This document shows positions 12,871 to 26,500 of a stretch of DNA of 64,000 bases, one piece after another. The DNA comes from Pachypanchax playfairii (Eukaryota > Chordata > Actinopteri > Cyprinodontiformes > Aplocheilidae), in contig SSNP01000007.1 in assembly GCA_006937955.1 (NCBI GenBank), forward strand, positions 1,277,676-1,341,675. The letters run 5' to 3'. A program made the translations under genes and the position numbers. The notes beneath the pieces were generated by a model, which was not told where the DNA came from, made no database searches, and was given only the letters and a program-made list of their open reading frames with translations. Position 1 is the first letter of the stretch, and each line of letters opens with the position of its first letter.

Positions 12871-15200
12871 GAAATGCCGCCCTTTAAGTTTTCACAAAAC
12901 TTTTGCCAAAACATTTTGAAAAAGATGATGTCATATCTCCACCTCAACCCAACCTATGACCTAAAGCCCATCAGACACAGCAGCAATATTAATGAAAAAT
13001 CCACGTTTCTACTTTTTGGTGTATTACCATCACAGCGCCACATAAAGGCCTTACATAGTTACTACAGTGTTTTGGGTCCTTGTTATTTGGGAGGTGTTTT
13101 CATGTGTATGAAGACATTTACAGAAACATTGTTGAGTTTATGAGAATATTTTAGAAACAACTAATAAAATATTGTTTTGTAAAAACAAATGACTCTCTAA
13201 GCTGAAGTCATTTGAGGTGTGTAACTTAGAACAGGTAAGATGTTAACTGTTCCTGAACTTTCCACAGAAACCCACTTCAAAAAATCGAAGCTATCCCTAT
13301 TTTATACAGACTGTTTACACAAAATTTTCAGATATTAAAGTTTTTACAAAGCTTCATCCACATACAGATGGAGTATGAGGAGTTTGGCACGTCATCAAGT
13401 GGGTTTAGACATGTGGCGGCACATGCAACACGTTTCCCAGGCAACCTTAATATACTGTTAATCAAATGTACACAACAGCTGATGGAGACTACTGTCTAAC
13501 TGATCTGAAGGCCGTGCAGGTATTCACGTGTTTTAAACCGTCCTGACTCACGAGCTACATAAAACAAACACGAAGGTCAGTGGGGTACGCCAAGAAGTAA
13601 TAAACATCTCGGTTTCTGTTCAAAAACATGGTGAACATGTGGTTCCAGATGCATGTGCAGATGTGGCAGCTCGGTAGGTGAGGTGAACTGACACACCTCT
13701 GAGGAAGACAGAGAAATAGGAAGAAAATCTGATTTATTCAAAACATTTGGGTTGCTAGGTTACAGACCCAGGGCAGAACCACAGATTCTGTTTCTGAGGT
13801 GAAAAGAAGAAGAAAAGGAACTGAGAGAGATGAGAATTTCACATCTCTCACAGCCATGAAGCCAAATTACTAATGTGTTTGAAACATTCGTTTACAATGT
13901 GAGTTTCCAATTTTCCATCAAATTTAGAAATATATTCTTTAACCTTAAAGTCATTGATCCTTCACTTTTATTTATTTTCTTTTTCCATCAAACATGCAGC
14001 TTCCTGCAGTCCACCGCCACATGAATCATACGCATGCCTGCACACACATGCAATGTGGCACAGAACAACAGGCGCTCTCACTCTGTGGCACTCCAAACGC
14101 AGCTTTTTGAGCAGCAGCCTGGGGATGCATGAGTAATGCATTCTAACCAACTACAGAGTCCAACACACACATAACCAGATAATCCAAACAATAGTCCATT
14201 TTCCTCATGAACCCAAACGGAGGAAACTGACTGTCTGAGATTTTTCTTATGTCAGTGCAAATGTTTGACATAATTTTTACAACACAAAGAGAAACTGAAA
14301 TCCATTTTTGTCTCTGGCACAGCAGCTGAAATCACTGTCACATCATTAGTAAGGATATTTATGTGTATGTGGATGGACAAGCTGTATGTTCCAGTTCCTT
14401 CATATATCTGTACAGACAGGTTATGAAGCTTTAAAGCGATCAGAGTTCATCTCCTGACCTCTATCAGCAGTCGCATCTTCAATAACCACCAACGACCCAG
14501 CTTCATTTGCAGCTTTACATATTTGTACCTTATCAAATATACACTTTCACTCACTTTCTCATTTCTTTCCAACATCCTGATACAAACTAAACCTGGTTTG
14601 GGTTTTTTAATTTATCTATTATTTATATGTTTTCTTTGAAAATAGAACCTTAATCCTGATCCTGCTTTCCTGAGCGCGATGTGTCAGAGGCAGGGTTTCT
14701 TCAGAGGTCAGCGAGGTCGTTGCTGTCACAGATTTACCAATGGAAATCCGTCTTTTAAAGAAATACCTCCCACAAACACGCACCACACGCACATAGAGTA
14801 GAATAAACTCAGGATCAGTCTTATTAAAACTCCTTAACCCGAACATTTGGTCAGTGAAGCTCCTTCATGAAAGCAGATATACTAATGCAACTAACTCAAA
14901 GTGTGATCAGGAACGTGCTCTATTGGTTTTGGATTTAATTTTTGGAACTACGCGCGTGAGCTCCAATCTGGGCATCCCACATTAATAATTTAACGTTGAA
15001 TGATCCTCCCAACACGCAGATAATAACGCGCGCTCTGAGGCGTGTAACTCTTTTCACCACACCGCTATATGGATTATCTGATGTTTCTATACGGATTATA
15101 ATAACGAGGTTTTTATAAACAGGACTGTCGCACCGGAGCGTCCTGCGTGAAACCAAACGGTGCCAAAAAAGGCCCCGCCAGGGGAGAGGTTCCTCTTTAC

Positions 15201-15320
15201 CTTGCGGGCCCTTTGCTCAGTTCCTCTCTCCCCGTGTTTTCCTGACGCACGTATCCGGGGGGGAGGAGAATCAGGCAGGGCAAAGAAAAGTTACACCACT
15301 ACCCGACCGATTTATAAAAC
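15201..15320 (-). promoter_or_regulatory. Candidate promoter and non-coding first exon of the cdk17-like gene
   Basis: On the minus strand a TTTATAAA box lies at 15311-15318. About 110 nt downstream a good splice donor, CAAG then GTAAAG, sits at 15201/15200. The surrounding 14.9-16.1 kb is CpG-rich compared with its flanks. The first coding exon of cdk17 begins with an acceptor, so an upstream non-coding exon must exist somewhere to the right of 10225. This is one plausible place. Confidence 0.3.
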
Positions 15321-17545
15321 TCCCTGGAAATAAGACCAAGGTGCGACCTGAGACTCGGATGTACATTTAACACGCGCCAGGGTGCAGAATATTGTAGTGA
15401 AAATACAAATAGGACAAATGTAGAATGCTACTTTCATTAGGACTGAACTGCTGTGGCCGTATCGACATTTAATGGAAATCTGACCATAGTGGGACTTTAA
15501 TGTTCCAGCTGCTGCTACTGCGATCCGCGAACTGCGCCGAAATGAGTTCCACACAGACGCAGTGTCCAAACTATGTAAAACACATTTTCTTTCAGCGAGT
15601 CGAATAATACACCTGCAATGTCATGTGGTAGGACATCTGGGGTTCGGATGCTCCAACATTTACCATAAACCAGGAGAGAAAATGGGCCCGAGGTAAAAGA
15701 CAACACACCGACCTGCTGGTGATCCTGCTGCAGGAGACTATTGTTCCACTTGTGTGTGATAATCCGGGAAGCACGCCGGGATGAAGCCACTGCGACAAGT
15801 TCCTTCAACTACTTTGCTGTAAAACACACGATTTCTGCCGATTGCCGTCGGGTTAATTCTTATCCCAGCGTCACGCGACGCGTTGCCGCATGCCGCCGTC
15901 TGAGGAAGCGCATCGTTAAACTGTAATAAGCCATCGTTTGTGTCAACTTTTGCTTATAAACAGCGCCGTCCCGTCCGGTGATGATCAGCCATATCGCTAC
16001 TGCTGTGTGGATCCCAAGTGGAAACAGTGGCGTGATCCCGGAAAACACCGCAAGGGGTGTGTGTGCAGGAGAAAGTCTACCAGAGCCTCTCTCACACACA
16101 CACTAACAACCCCCTCTTTCTGTGTAAAAAGTGATGTCAGATAGAATAATCTGAGGGGCACCGTCACTGGGGAAATTAGCCTTCATTGTCCAAACTCCAT
16201 TCCCATTTAAATACGAACCTCTGAGAAAATTGAAGTGAATAATGCATTAAATAATATGGAAATTAGTTATTATGATCCACCACTTTTTAATTTGGCGTCA
16301 GCGGGGGAATATAGTATCAGTTTTAAATGTGTTATCTATTATTTTTATCTATAATAATTCACAAATAATAAGCAAATGCTTATAGAAACAAGATATCATT
16401 CTATAATGTCAATCTTTCAATGGTTTTATCACACAAACTAAAGTGTTTGCCATTTTTTCAATACATAGACACCAAATAGGTTTTATAAAGAAATCTTTTC
16501 AAGCGAAAGCAAAAGAAGAATCACAGATGACACAGCACTGTTGAAGAAGAGGCTGAATGTTGGAACTTCATCTCCACCATCTGGTTGATTTAAGAAACTG
16601 AAGCATGATTTCATTCAGAAGTAATGTGCAACTTATCAAACAGGTCATTTGAAGAAACACAACAGAGAAAATGATAGTTCTCTTTTTAGCGTGTGATTTT
16701 AAGATGACACCGCTATGCAGACAAAGCTGGATGTTTGGGAGTCTTTTTATATCTGAATAGTTCATAGGTTGGTGCTAAGGGGCCTAATAAGTATGAACAC
16801 ACAAGTTCTATAAAAACAGACATTAGGCAGAGCATACGTACACATCAGACCAAAGTAAAATCTCATGAAAACATGAACCATTGATCGTTAGCCGTTTAAA
16901 ACTTTAAAAATCAAAGAAAATCTGGCTCTCTAAAACATGAAGAATTGAAGAATAACTCCAGACTTTTAAAATTAAAAATATCACAGTTCTACCATTTAAA
17001 TAGCTTATAACAAGTACATGCGAGATGTAGCATCAAGGAAACTGCTCCTCTGAGCTTTTCTGCTAATTTGTTTCAAGTAGGCTACTTAAATATTTGAAAA
17101 TATTCTTTGTTTTTGTTATTCGGGCGTTAGTCGATAGGAGTCGCTAGCTATTTACGACAGCTCCTGAAAGACGACTTTTATAGTCGTGATACGTTAGTTT
17201 GTCCGTCGTGTTGTTATGCAGGTTGTTAGGGGGGCAGCGCATCAGTCAGTAAGCTAACAGGGGATTAAGAGAATTTAAGTAATCATGACACTTGTGTACA
17301 TTAAGGAAAGTGACAGTCAGTACATTTCTCTCCTCGCTCGAAACCGCAGTGTTTCTTTGGTTAAAAGCAGCCGAGACTTCAGCGTCGCTTTCTGCCGAAA
17401 CAGCGAGAGGCTTGCAAATAAATTCCTAGCTAAGGTTTGCTAATGTGGAGCAGTCTGCTAACGGAAACGAAACGGGAAAAGTGTTCGACTTTTATTGTTA
17501 CGTTGTAAATCTCTTCGAGTTGGTTTATAATCGTACGGTGCAATA

Positions 17546-20500
17546 ATGGAAGACATTCTTCAGGAAGATTTATTCGAGCAGGAACAGTCGAGCATCATCG
17601 ACAAACCACCACGTTACCCTAACGCTCCTTTTCGGTCCACTCGACTGCACATCCAGAGAAGTAACGTCTGCTCTCGGGCTTATTTCGTTGTTGTCATGGT
17701 CTTTTTCCATGTGTACATCCTGAATATTATCGCCTTGCTGCTTTACGTGCACTACAACAACGGCCCCGGTGATTTAGTGGGTGTGAACGGAGAATCTGCT
17801 CCGGTCGGTGACAGCAGAGCTCGTTTGTCCCAACCGGCTCCATCATCCACAGAGCTGCATGATGTGGAGGAGGACAGTCAGAGTTTCAGTCTGCATCGCA
17901 TTGAGGGGATACGGGTAAGAAATCTCTGTATGAGCACATCCCAACAAACATCCTGTTAATATCAAAAAGGCATTTTACAAATAAAATAAGACGCAAGAGT
18001 CTTAGAATAGAAGCGATATGAACTTACAGATGCAAGATGGCACAAAAACAATCATAAATAAACTCAGTGTGACAGAAATGCAGAACTATAAACATCACAG
18101 TAAGACAAGCAGTTTAACTCAGCTTGATTCAGTGTCTTCCTCCTGTAGGTTGGACATGTTCAGCGGGTTTCCATTGTACCGGACAGAACACATGAGATGA
18201 GGACACTCAGCCTGAAACCTCTGCTGTTTGGTGAGTCAGGATATTCTACAACATCTTCTTTAATATATTTTATAACTTTACAGATTTCACAGGTAAAACC
18301 AGCAGCTCTCTGGTGGCATGTTGCTGAAATGTCTTGGAAACTCAGACAGGCAGCTGTGATGAATGGATGATAAAATGATTAAAGAAGTCTAACCAAACAG
18401 GTCATTTTAAACATTCCAACCAGTGTTGTGGCAAAAAAATCTAAACTTTCAAAATGTCTCATTAATTGTTTTTTTTTATTTTCAGTGTATTTTTGACGCT
18501 TGATGGAGTTTTCTTGTAAACAAGTTGTTCTTTTGGAATCACAAGGCAAAAATAAGCAATAGAACAAATATTATATACAGTTTGTAGGTTTATGTCTAAC
18601 ATCTAAACTCTTGTCATAGTTGTTCTAAGAATTGGGTTTGGATTTTTCCGATTTAAGAGACATTTTAGTCCCTGCATCTGTGACTTTTCCATTTGCGTGC
18701 AGCTGCCATTAGGTTCTTGTCTCGTCTTTGCCAAGCGTAAGCCTTGTTGACCACCAGGTGCCCCCCCTGAACGCTGCCTGTCACCAGGAAGGTGCCACCT
18801 TGTGGATGTTGTCGGGTCATGTTCTGTACGCAGGTGGCATCCCTTTCCAGCCACAACTCAACACGGGAACGGACCTGCCCGCCTAGCAGCGGTCCGAGCT
18901 TTAAGACTTTTAGTTTAGCAGCCAGTGAGAACTGAGCGAGACTTACAGGGCTGTACTTGAGTCTCATCAGACGCAGTTTCACCACTGGAACGATAAACAA
19001 ACGGTCTTAGTATTTCAGCTTACTGAACAGTTGGATAATTATAAAGAACTAAGTGTGGCATGATGAGCTCATACTCACCAAAATCACTCCTGCAGAAGGT
19101 CTCCAGTGTGTCCTTGGAAGCTGAGTCTTTTTCCAGCTCACAGTCCCGGCAGCTCGCCTGAGGCACTGAAACAGTTAAACCACCAATTGACTGATGGGTT
19201 TAATGAAGTCGGCTTAATTATATGCCTGTATTTACTCACCGCTGCGTGGCCCCGTGTGAACAGTGGTGTTGGTGACAGAGGAGATGCATACAAGATGGTC
19301 TGCAGGATACTGGTCACACTGAAGAATTTCAGGCCAAGGGTAGCCGTAGCAACTCATGATGGGTGCGCAGCTGTCCCGCACAGATTCACACAGACTTCTG
19401 CAGGGTGAGATAAATCTGTCAAAGTAAAGAAGAGGAAACGTCAGCAGCCAGGAGATAAACTCCACTCGATTTGAAATTTATTTATTTATTTTTTCCTGTT
19501 TGTTTGTTTCTTAACTGAAGATGCTAATGTGATTATAATAGAAATAAATAGATGGCCTGGATTCTCTTTGTGAAACTAGGACCTTTTTAATGAAACTAGT
19601 ATCAATCCAAGTATTAAAAGGTTTAACCATTTAATGTTCAAACAAAAAGTTACTGTACTTACAAAGTTTAACCTATTTTTTCATAAACTTACCGGTCAAG
19701 GCAGATGGGGGCAAAGAGAGAACAGAGGAAGATGCGGGCGTCTGGATGACATTCTCGGGCAAGTAGCGGCAACCAGCTGGAACTCTGTTGCACAGCTTCA
19801 GCTGGAGACTCGTGGCCCAGCAGGTTCGGCATCCTCATGGTGTCGTAGCCGATGTTTTGGCACAGTGCCATGCCCGGCGGGATGGGCATGCAGCGAGAAG
19901 TGATGCGGGGTTCCCAAAGTCCCCCATCAACAATTGAAAGTGCCGACCTGAAGTTAGACGTGGCACCGAGCTCCCTCCACATCTCCCCATCGTCTCCAGC
20001 TGCAAATTCTGGTTTAAAGGAAAACACACCTTCAGATTCAGTTTCTCTTCTGCTACCAGCTGCTGTCCTTTCTTCACTCTTTTCCTTAGGTCCAGATCGA
20101 ACCCTACCCTCTGTTTTTATAGATCCTTCCAGTCCTGTCCTACCTCTGCCAGGATTGGCTATTGTGCTGCTTGGCCCAGCAAGCAGAAAGAGACATAACA
20201 GAGAAGCTGAACGGGAGGACATGTTACTTAGACTGTTTTAAATGTAGTCCTGAAAGGCGAGTTTGTTTGGAGTATTCCTGATGTAGTAATGATCTCTGTG
20301 GAGGAGAGATGCAGAATAGGTGTATTTATAGTGGGCGGTGAACAGACTTGCATAGGAAGGGCTAAGGGGAGGTGTGGAGTGCAGGGAGAAGGGGTGGGGT
20401 ACTAAAAGAAATGTACATTCACTTTGAATGTTTTAAACATGGCTGATAGAGCTAAACTTTCACAAGAAATATTAGAGTGTCTAAATAGTGTTTTTTAAAC

Positions 20501-23500
20501 AGTAAGATTTGAGGAAGATAATAAATCTCATGCTTCACCCCTTCAATCCCTCTGACCCACTTTTATCTAGTGTCCTGAGCTGACCTTTCCTTCTCCACAG
20601 CCCAACCTGACAAGTGAACTCTGCATGAACATTTGTATGTGTGTGACTATGTGCAGGAGATACAAAACCAAATTTGTGTTCTCCTGCTGCGTAGCCGTGG
20701 CCTGATTCCTGCTCTGACAAGCAGGTCACTTCCTTTCCGGGGGTAGAAAGACAGACAGCAGAGGGAGGGAGCGAGAGGAGGAAGGCTTCATTCATATCAG
20801 TTATCCCGATTAATGAGGCTTGACTGGACAATGGGGATTAACCAGGAGTACAGTGTAAAAGACACGGGTGACAAACAAAGCCTCCACTGTACAAGCACCC
20901 AACCTGCCGGAAGTCTTTTATTTGAGGTGGAAAAGGACTGAGAGACTGAACGGATTGTATCAGGAATGAGGGGAAGTGCTGCAACTCTACGTTTTATTCC
21001 AACATCTTTGAGTAAACTGTTTAAAAACAGAAAAGTTGCACTTCAAACCCAGCTGGATGATAAATGGACATGTAAATTCCGAGTGTACAAACTGGAACGA
21101 TCTTTGCTAATTAATCATGTTATTACTTCTCTGTGGTAATTGATTTGAACAGTTATTTCCTCCCTACAGCCTGTAGTTTTCCTTCCCTGCAGGAAGTCCC
21201 GTGTTGTCTCTTATTTAAAGCACCTTTGGGACAAGTTGAACCATGAAGGACTCTGCAGAACAACAGAAGGGAATATGTTGTACTCATTAGAGCCGTAATT
21301 CACTCGCACCTTCTTTTAACACCTAATAAACAACAATGAACGCTGCAGTTATTTGCTTTAGCTGATACTTTATGTAATAAATAGATTTTATATCTGCAGT
21401 CTTATTTTTTTTAAGTTATTAAAACATGTAAAAAAAAAAACTTCTTGTTTTCATTTGGAAGTTTTATTAGTTGGTACTGATTACACTCTGTCTCAGAATG
21501 AACACTGAGAGGTTCTGATGAGTTTAGACATCTGACAGATCAAGTTGCTGTTGACAGAGATCGTTCCAATCTACTTAAAGTCCATCAGTCAACAAACAGA
21601 GCAGCAAAGTGTGAATGTGTGAGAACATGGTGAATAACAGATTATCTGGAAACAATGTCTGAATCTCAGCCAAACTCCTCATAATTGGCTTTACTTAATC
21701 TCCAAACTGATCTCATTGATCTCTAACGTGTCCTTAATCCTCGCTTTCATCTCTTAGAGTTTACGCTGGAGTCAAGGTGACGTGATGATTGAAGAGGTTT
21801 GTTCTGGTTTTTGACAGAGATCCCTGGGTTCCTGTCAGAGGAGGAGTGTCGCGTGGTGGTGCAGCTTGCGCAGCTCAAGGGTCTGACGGACAGTCAGCCG
21901 TCTACACTTATCCAGGGACACGAGGAGTCAAACCAGCCGCTACTTTCTCTCAACTCAGAGGAGATCTTCAGTCTACTGGACCTGAATCAGGATGGGTTTC
22001 TTCAGAAACAGGAGGTGACCACAGAAGAACATGGATCCTTTCAATTCTGTGTTGCTGAAGAAAGAGTTCGGATTTTGAAAACAAGAAAATTATAATTTTT
22101 TTTATGACATTGTAAAAATATTCTTGTTTTTTCTTCCAGATCTTGAGTCATTCACGCTCTCGAGATGGAACTTGGTTGAGCCCAGAAAGCTTACGCCGAA
22201 TTCTGACTAGTCTGGAAGCATGTCCAACAGGTCCGTGCTCGTCGGGTTCATGTCTGTCTGGAGACTATCTGGAACGGACTTCACTTCCACAAGGACTCAG
22301 TTTGAGACCCAAAAACCTCAAAGCTTTTCAAATCTTATTAGAGAAATATTCAGAGGTCCGAAACAGAAAGATTGACTCATTTTTACATCCAAATACACTT
22401 TGTTAAGAAGGCTGAAAATTGTCATCCGATTTTGGTGCTTTTAACTTATTTACTTGTACACTGACATGTAACAAATGCATCTAGTAGACTGGTGAGTGTT
22501 TAATGTGACTGTTTGTGTCATGAGAGTAACAGAACTTTGACACTGGTTCAGTAAACTGCTCAGTGGTGTCTGTGATTGCGTGCGAGGGTTTGAGTGGCAA
22601 GGCAGGAAGTGGTGACACCATTTTGACCTGGTACCAATGCGCCAGGCGTTCTGCTCAACCGGATGGGCCTCTTCCTATCTCATTAAAACCTGATTGTTTG
22701 TTCACCCTTGTCTTTAACCCCCCCCCCCACACCCCCTTTGGATACGCTGTATCCCCAGCTCCATCCTCCACTCTCTTTGGTTCCCCCCTCCTCCACTGCC
22801 ACTTCTAATGTGTCACCCTAAAGGTATTGTTGCAGCTAGGGCGCCCTGTCTCTGGGGAACTGATGGGGGTTGGGTGGAGGGGGGTCAGACAGTTTCAGTT
22901 GAAAGTCCCAGCACATGATTGAACAAAGAGCAGGAGGGTGAAGGAAAAAGAAAAGAGGAGGAAAACAGACTAGATTAGCATGTACTTGACTCAGATTCCT
23001 CTGAACTGTGTGTCTGACTGTATTCATTCTTCCCGTGCAGGGATGCTCACACTGGGGGACTTCAGGCGTGTTTATGATGTGTCCCAGCATCCACAGCAGC
23101 AGCGAAGTGGGAATCTCCACAGCCATTTCAAACAGAAAAGCAGGCACACGTGGCTTTATCAAGGGCCCGGGTCGCACCACGTGCTGCAAACACTCAGGAA
23201 AAGGTCACAAGCTAAACACACTCTGTCGTGTTCTCACTAACTCACACAGCTGTTATTAAAATTGAACTTTCTGTATTGTCTCCTGCATTTAGAGTCATCG
23301 CTCTGACTCGTTTGCCCTCCTCGCTGGTGGAGCTGAGCGAACCTCTGCAGGTGATCCGTTACGAGCACGGAGACTTCAGCAGTGCTCACCATGACAGCAG
23401 CCCCTCCCACCCAGACACCACCTGTGCACACACACGTCTGGCAGGGAACACGTCTGCTCTCACAGAGGTCTCTTGCAGGTGCTTGTCTTAAATATACATC

Positions 23501-26500
23501 CTGGTCTCTGTGTTCTGTTTACATCTCAGGTCTTAATAAAATAGTTATAGAGTATTTTTCTTCTCTGCTTGTTGCTTCCAGGTATCTGACTGTGGTATTC
23601 TACCTCAGCTTTGTGGAGGATGGTGGTGAAACTACTTTTCCTGTTGCAGACAATCGTACATTCCATGAGCAGGTGAGTTTACAGTCAGCTGATTCTTTGT
23701 TCATCAAGGAAATGATAAAGTGACACTAATGCTTCTGACAGTTCTGTAAACACTGACCTGTGGCAAATAAACTGACATCAACAATCTTGCATTTTTAACA
23801 CGTGTATTTTAAAAGAAAACTTTTGGCACTTTTTTTATTATTGTTAAAGGAGATTTACTAAAAAGTCAAAACAAGACAGAAACATTGTGTTTGGGGTTGT
23901 TTTTACAAGAACAGATCAGTTACATGAAAAAATTAACTCCAACCTTCTCTGTGACATGCAGGAGGAAATTAAAAAGATGTCTCCAGTTATACCACATACA
24001 CAGTACAGCTGGTGTACCACATACACAGTACAGCTGGTGTACCACATACACAGTACAGCTGGTGTACCACATACACAGTACAGCTGGTGTACCACATACA
24101 CAGTACAGCTGGTGTACCACATACACAGTACAGCTGGTGTAGCACATACACAGTACAGCTGGTGTATCACATACACAGTACAGCTGGTGTATCACATACA
24201 CAGTACAGCTGGTGTACCACATACACAGTACAGCTGGTGTACCACATACGCAGTACAGCTGGTGTACCACATACGCAGTACAGCTGGTGTACCACATACG
24301 CAGTACAGCTGGTGTAACACATACACAGTACAGCTGGTGTACCACATACACAGTACAGCTGGTGTACCACATACACAGTACAGCTGGTGTACCACATACA
24401 CAGTACAGCTGGTGTACCACAGCCGGTGTACCACATACGCAGTACAGCCGGTGTAACACATACACAGTACAGCTGGTGTACCACATACACAGTACAGCTG
24501 GTGTACCACATACACAGTACAGCTGGTGTACCACATACACAGTACAGCTGGTGTACCACAGACACAGTACAGCTGGTGTACCTCATACACAGTACAGCTG
24601 GTGTACCTCATACACAGTACAGCTGGTGTACCACATACACAGTACAGCTGGTGTACCACATACGCAGTACAGCTGGTGTACCACATACGCAGTACAGCTG
24701 GTGTACCACATACACAGTACAGCTGGTGTACCACATACACAGTACAGCTGGTGTACCTCATACACAGTACAGCTGGTGTACCTCATACGCAGTACAGCTG
24801 GTGTACCTCATACGCAGTACAGCTGGTGTACCACATACGCAGTACAGCTGGTGTACCACATATACAGTACAGCTGGTGTACCACATACGCAGTACAGCTG
24901 GTGTACCTCATACGCAGTACAGCTGGTGTACCTCATACGCAGTACAGCTGGTGTACTACATACGCAGTACAGCTGGTGTACCACATACACAGTACAGCTG
25001 GTGTACCACATACACAGTACAGCTGGTGTACCACATACACAGTACAGCTGGTGTACCACATACACAGTACAGCTGGTGTACCACATACGCAGTACAGCTG
25101 GTGTACCACATACGCAGTACAGCTGGTGTACCACATACACAGTACAGCTGGTGTACCACATACACAGTACAGCTGGTGTACCACATACACAGTACAGCTG
25201 GTGTACCACATACACAGTACAGCTGGTGTACCACATACACAGTACAGCTGGTGTACCACATACACAGTACAGCTGGTGTACCTCATACACAGTACAGCTG
25301 GTGTACCTCATACACAGTACAGCTGGTGTACCACATACACAGTACAGCTGGTGTACCACATACACAGTACAGCTGGTGTACCACATACACAGTACAGCTG
25401 GTGTACCACATACACAGTACAGCTGGTGTACCACATACACAGTACAGCTGGTGTACCACATACACAGTACAGCTGGTGTACCACATCCGCAGTACAGCTG
25501 GTGTACCACAGCCGGTGTACCACATACGCAGTACAGCTGGTGTACCACATACGCAGTACAGCTGGTGTACCACATACGCAGTACAGCTGGTGTAACACAT
25601 ATACAGTACAGCTGGTGTACCACATACACAGTACAGCTGGTGTACCACATACACAGTACAGCTGGTGTACCACATACACAGTACAGCTGGTGTACCACAT
25701 ACACAGTACAGCTGGTGTAACACATACACAGTACAGCTGGTGTAACACATACACAGTACAGCTGGTGTAACACATATACAGTACAGCTGGTGTACCACAT
25801 ACGCAGTACAGCTGGTGTAACACATACGCAGTACAGCTGGTGTACCACATACGCAGTACAGCTGGTGTAACACATACGCAGTACAGCTGGTGTACCACAT
25901 ACGCAGTACAGCTGGTGTACCACATACACAGTACAGCTGGTGTACCACATACACAGTACAGCTGGTGTACCACATACACAGTACAGCTGGTGTACCTCAT
26001 ACACAGTACAGCTGGTGTACCTCATACACAGTACAGCTGGTGTACCACATACACAGTACAGCTGGTGTACTACATACGCAGTACAGCTGGTGTACCACAT
26101 ACGCAGTACAGCTGGTGTACCACATACGCAGTACAGCTGGTGTACCACATACACAGTACAGCTGGTGTACCCCATACACAGAACAGCTGGTGTACCACAT
26201 ACACAGTACAGCTGGTGTACCACATACACAGTACAGCTGGTGTACCACATACACAGTACAGCTGGTGTACCACATACGCAGTACAGCTGGTGTAACACAT
26301 ACACAGTACAGCTGGTGTACCACATACACAGTACAGCTGGTGTACCACATACACAGTACAGCTGGTGTACCACATACACAGTACAGCTGGTGTACCACAT
26401 ACGCAGTACAGCTGGTGTACCACATACGCAGTACAGCTGGTGTACCACATACGCAGTACAGCTGGTGTAACACATACGCAGTACAGCTGGTGTAACACAT

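Larger units (their letters stand above)
10226..17545. other. Intergenic region between divergent cdk17-like and p4htm genes
   Basis: No coding exon was found. The left part is AT-rich. A GC-richer island at about 12600-12870 (TGCATTGTGGGAAATAC, then CGGGTATTGGGACAGG) looks like a decayed dispersed element, but I cannot name its family. From about 14.9 to 16.1 kb the sequence becomes CpG-rich. The 450 bp before the p4htm ATG show no TATA box. Confidence 0.6.

Noticed and set aside
19852..20241. 129-codon plus-strand frame
   Set aside because: Antisense shadow of exon 1 of the sizzled-like gene, whose minus-strand frame carries clear CRD motifs.
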